Shown here: in pieces, positions 60,380 to 64,000 of the stretch | How the letters are laid out: each line of letters starts with the position of its first letter | How positions within the stretch are numbered: position 1 is the stretch's first letter | Assembly (NCBI GenBank): GCA_949825025.1 | Contig: OX463779.1 | Coordinates: forward strand, 37,520,203-37,584,202 | Length of the DNA: 64,000 nt | Reading direction: 5' to 3' | Origin: Siphlonurus alternatus | Lineage: Eukaryota > Arthropoda > Insecta > Ephemeroptera > Siphlonuridae | Program-made: the position numbers and the translations under genes | The notes under the pieces: model-generated | Databases searched by the model: none | Told to the model about the DNA's origin: nothing | What the model saw: the letters and a program-made list of their open reading frames with translations, nothing else

Positions 60380-62908
60380 CTAAATATTTTTTTTATCAAT
60401 ATAAATTATCGTGTCCTTGTTACTCTCTGGAGCCACCTTTTTAGGTTTACATAACAATTTGAAACACAGTCTGAAAGCACGACGAAGCACCAGGAAGATC
60501 AGCAGCAGGGTCACCAAGATGGCCGCCGCCAAGTCCAGTAGACACAGTTGGTACCAGGAGAGGTCGAGAGCGGCGCTGCGAAGGTGAGGAGCTCCCTTGT
60601 GACGTAGCACGTACTCCGTCCAGAACACCGCGCGGTCCAGGGGAGACTCAGGCTGATCGCGCATCTTTTGCTGCAGAGAATATGCTGTTGCCTTGTACCT
60701 GAAAAAATAACAACATTTTGTGGTTTTTAAATAATCATCATTCTATATTGCCTGAACATCGCTCCCTGAGTCAGGGTGGCTATGCTTTTGTATTGAATTA
60801 TGTACACTTTTTTCCAAACAATTTGTATTATACTCTTTTAAATAAAATGATGAACTTCAGTTCTCAAATAGTGAAATTACGATTTTTCCAGTAATAAAAT
60901 ACTTAATGCTAACCTTTCCTCAATGGAAATATTAATACTACAAAATAATATATGTAAAATTTTATAATTAGAAAAGAAGTATTTACAAAATAAAGCAAAA
61001 TTAATTTCTCTTATCATAATTTTTTAAAAACAATGATTTGACATGTTTCCAAACGCTCAAAAATCACAAAATTTGCATGAAGACTCACGAGGGCGTATGC
61101 AGTAACTTGTGAACGGCGGCGAGCAGCGCCCCCTTGTCGAGCGTGTCGAGGTCGAGACTGAGAGCGAAGCCGAGCTGCTCAGAGCGGCGCATGTTGAGGG
61201 CCTGGTCACCCAGCACAGGCAGTCCCAGCAGCGGTACGCCGTGGAACACAGCCTCCTGGGTGCTCATCAGACCACCCTGCGTGATGAACAGCCGGATGTT
61301 CGGGTGCGCTGCACAAAAGTACAAATCGAATCTGATTCAGTTCATCCCTGTGCATAATTACATGCATTTGTTGAACATGGAAATGCATTTTTTTATAACA
61401 ATAGATCCCTCGAGAGAATTGTTTGGATTTAAATGATTTTTTTACACAGAGTGAAGTGAGCATCAATATATATAGAATAATATTTTATTAAATTGATCTT
61501 AATATTATAAGTAATATAACATTAATTAAAAAAATATACTGGCTAAATTAGTGCTAAATTGATCGGTGTCAGTTATAACGTAATTAAGATTTTTTTTTCC
61601 AGTAAGTTACAATATTTTTTAATTGTTTCAAGCAATTTTATTTAATGTTACTACATAAATAATAATCTCTCCTATTATAATATGCACACCTATATTAAAT
61701 TTTTTATTGATAATTGATACCGCAGTATACTGGTAGAGATAAAAAATAAAATTAGTACCTCTAATAATCATCAGATCACGCCACGTCATCAACCTCAGTT
61801 ATACGTACCGAGAATGTCCTGCTGGGGCAGCCACTTGCCAAGCTTCACGTTCTTGGGCTGTCCGGGCATGGTGTCTGACTCCCACTTCCACAACACTCGC
61901 TGAGGCAGCTCGGAGAACGCGTCCATGAACGCCTGAATATTTTTCGTTGAAAGACGATCAGTGCGCACCAGTGAACCCAAACTAAAGTAAATGGCGCCAT
62001 TTTTTGCTCCATCCAGAAATTCTTGAATGTCCTACAAATTAAGAAATGTTAATTACCTATAATTATGACATCAGTACTTGATTTACCTTAGGTAGTGGCT
62101 GTGATTTCCGACGGACGTGCATACCTCCCACCTCTATTACATTTGGTAACAACGGTCGAGGGTAATTGAGGCTCACATGGTTGTTAAGTAGCGCCAAACT
62201 TGCATTGCTCTCCAACTTCGATATCGATGGGGTTTGTTCACCAAAAAACTCACGTGCAGCAGTGTCCATTCGTGGTAAATGTATGAAGGCTCTTAAGACA
62301 TGTGTTAATATACCAATGAAGTAATTAAGTGCACGTTCACTGAAGTTCATCTTGTCACTAAATGGCAGGAAAAGGAGAGGAACGTATGATGCAGGTTCTG
62401 GGTTACCCATGTAAGAACTACTCCAAACTAAAGAAGCTGATGGACTTATTAAAATGAGAGGTGCATCATTATGATATGCAAATGGAATTGTACATTCATT
62501 AAATATTACTGAGTTTATTACAATATCAAACTTTTCATTTAAAAGTTCTTTAACTTCTGGAATTTGCAGTATATCTTTGCAAATTCCTGATATGACCCAG
62601 GTTAGTTTCGTTCTTTCTATAATAGAAGGGCTGTTGAATGACTGTATGTTATTGAAATTCATAGAGTCGATGAATGCTCGCATGCTCGGAGCGTCAATGT
62701 GACGGTACTTGCCGGGTGGGTCCTTCATGGGGTATGGAGAGACGACTGTGATCTCGTGTCCACGTCGAGCCAGCTCTGACGTCAGAGCGTTGAACACGTT
62801 AACGTGGCTCGTGCTGGAGAAGCCGAACATGCAGAGGATTTTGTCACCGAAGACCGCGGGGGCCAACAGAGCCACGCTCGCCACCAGGAGGAAGCACGAC
62901 GGTCTCAT
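60380..62908 (-). CDS. UDP-glycosyltransferase (UGT-C)
   Basis: Coding exons: 62908-62087, 62031-61809, 61308-61089, 60698-60380, all in phase, 527 residues. Same architecture as UGT-A: signal peptide (about 1-22, very similar to UGT-B), N domain, [16 protein letters not shown], signature [17 protein letters not shown] (Gln in place of His, allowed in the family pattern), a transmembrane helix and a basic tail ending KKNI (KKxx). In the N domain the usual GKSHSHVF is replaced by STSHVNVF: the first His is kept, the second is Asn. Intron 1 is only 55 bases. An acceptor (TTCTCACAG) just before ATG implies an upstream leader exon. The second half of exon 2 is nearly identical in DNA to that of UGT-A, although the flanking sequence differs. 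Confidence 0.92.
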
Positions 62909-62914
62909 TATCTG

Positions 62915-64000
62915 TGAGAATGTGAGAATGTTATTACAGTGTTATTTCACTTATATTTTTTATTAAGGTCACAAAAATAAGTAAACTGTTTGTAATAATG
63001 TACTTTAATTATGTTTATTTATTTATTTACACTGGCATATTTCTAATGATTTTTCATAACATTTCCTCAAAATTACAATTATATTTATAGTGATTTTAAA
63101 TTTTTTTCTCAAATTTTCATAAAAACTATAAAAATTACAACAAATAAATTAATGAATAAATGAAGCTAATTGTAAGCTTAAATCAGTGTTCATTGATAAA
63201 GAATTTTATTCAGTTAAAAGTTTTTTTGCTAATAAATTGTCTGAGAATTGTTTATCTATAATTTAAAATTTAATGCTATAAGGCTGGCGAGTTTTTTGAT
63301 GATGAATTTTGTGGCTGTTTTGTTTGTTAGTATTATTTTGTGATTTGTCTTTACCTAGTTATTAGTATTTTGGTATCTTATGACATTTGACGTGATGTAT
63401 GTTGCCTTGTGCAACCTTTAAATTTTAAATAAAAAAAAAAAAAGTGTATCCTGCCTGAAAATCTCACGTTTAGGCTAGACAACTTGTTCAGCACTCAAAT
63501 CCATCGAGCTCTGAATTTTGCTCCATTCCAATTGTATTAATATACCTAAAGAAGTATTAGGTAAGGGTAAAGTAAAACCTTGAAGCTAGAATTTGATGCT
63601 GCAAATAAGTTGCCAAATATTTTACTGCGAGATGATCAAGCAAGGTTGATATTTATGAATTGCACATGTTAATAAATATTAAATTATTTAATTAATATTT
63701 ATTACAATTTAAATTTATAGACAAAATAATATAACATATATTGTTTTTCTCTATCTACGTTACTGATATAGCAGAAAACTCACCATTAATTCCTTTCTCT
63801 CAATGCAAACGTTATATTGGCACCATCCACGTCCACAAAGAAGTGAGAAGATTTGATACAATACTAAGATTGTGTAGTAAGGATTGTCCGCGGTTGCCTC
63901 TCATTACAGATAACAATTCTTATCAACTAGTGGCTCAAGCTCTTTACAAAAATACCTTATCACAGTAATATTTCATGACTTGCATAATATTATAAGCTAC
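62915..64000. other. Region upstream of UGT-C
   Basis: Mostly AT-rich. A minus-strand donor (TTAATG|GTGAGTTTTC, exon end about 63784) could close a UGT-C leader exon in the 63784-64000 stretch. A 75-codon plus-strand frame (63741-63968) has fairly normal composition but no recognised family. Neither is secure. Confidence 0.35.

Overview
The window is nuclear DNA from an arthropod, most likely an insect. It is very AT-rich, its genes are split by GT-AG introns, it is dense in small inverted-repeat transposons (MITEs) and long microsatellites, and its protein families (PNUTS, arylsulfatase A, tandem UDP-glycosyltransferases) are typical of insects. The order cannot be settled from the sequence; a hemipteroid insect is a guess.

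Layout. 1-10 kb holds no complete gene: two putative minus-strand exons (about 1.34-1.54 and 7.02-7.19 kb), a TATA promoter with a spliced leader exon (about 4.5 kb), two long (ATTT)n arrays and several MITEs. 10-33 kb is one plus-strand gene, the PP1 regulator PNUTS (12 coding exons, about 1,244 residues), with an 11.6-kb intron full of MITEs. 34-43.5 kb is a complete minus-strand arylsulfatase A-like gene (9 coding exons, 507 residues), convergent with PNUTS. 43.5-49.1 kb is a complete minus-strand gene for a 421-residue RUN-PDZ-PTB protein; its stop codon is only 29 nt upstream of the arylsulfatase start codon. 50-63 kb is a head-to-tail cluster of three minus-strand UGT genes with the same four-coding-exon structure. 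The middle UGT has a 4-nt frame-shifting insertion just before its membrane anchor.

All exon junctions for the six main genes were derived by hand and checked for reading-phase continuity. They are predictions, but every junction keeps frame and each protein runs from a start codon to a stop codon.

Functionally the genes are not an operon-like unit. PNUTS acts in the nucleus on RNA polymerase II dephosphorylation, arylsulfatase A in lysosomes, the RUN-PDZ-PTB protein probably in trafficking or signalling scaffolds, and the UGTs in endoplasmic-reticulum detoxification. The points most worth checking are the 29-nt gene junction, the unusual RUN-PDZ-PTB architecture, the UGT mosaicism and frameshift, and the family of almost perfectly palindromic TTAA-flanked elements lying in introns.
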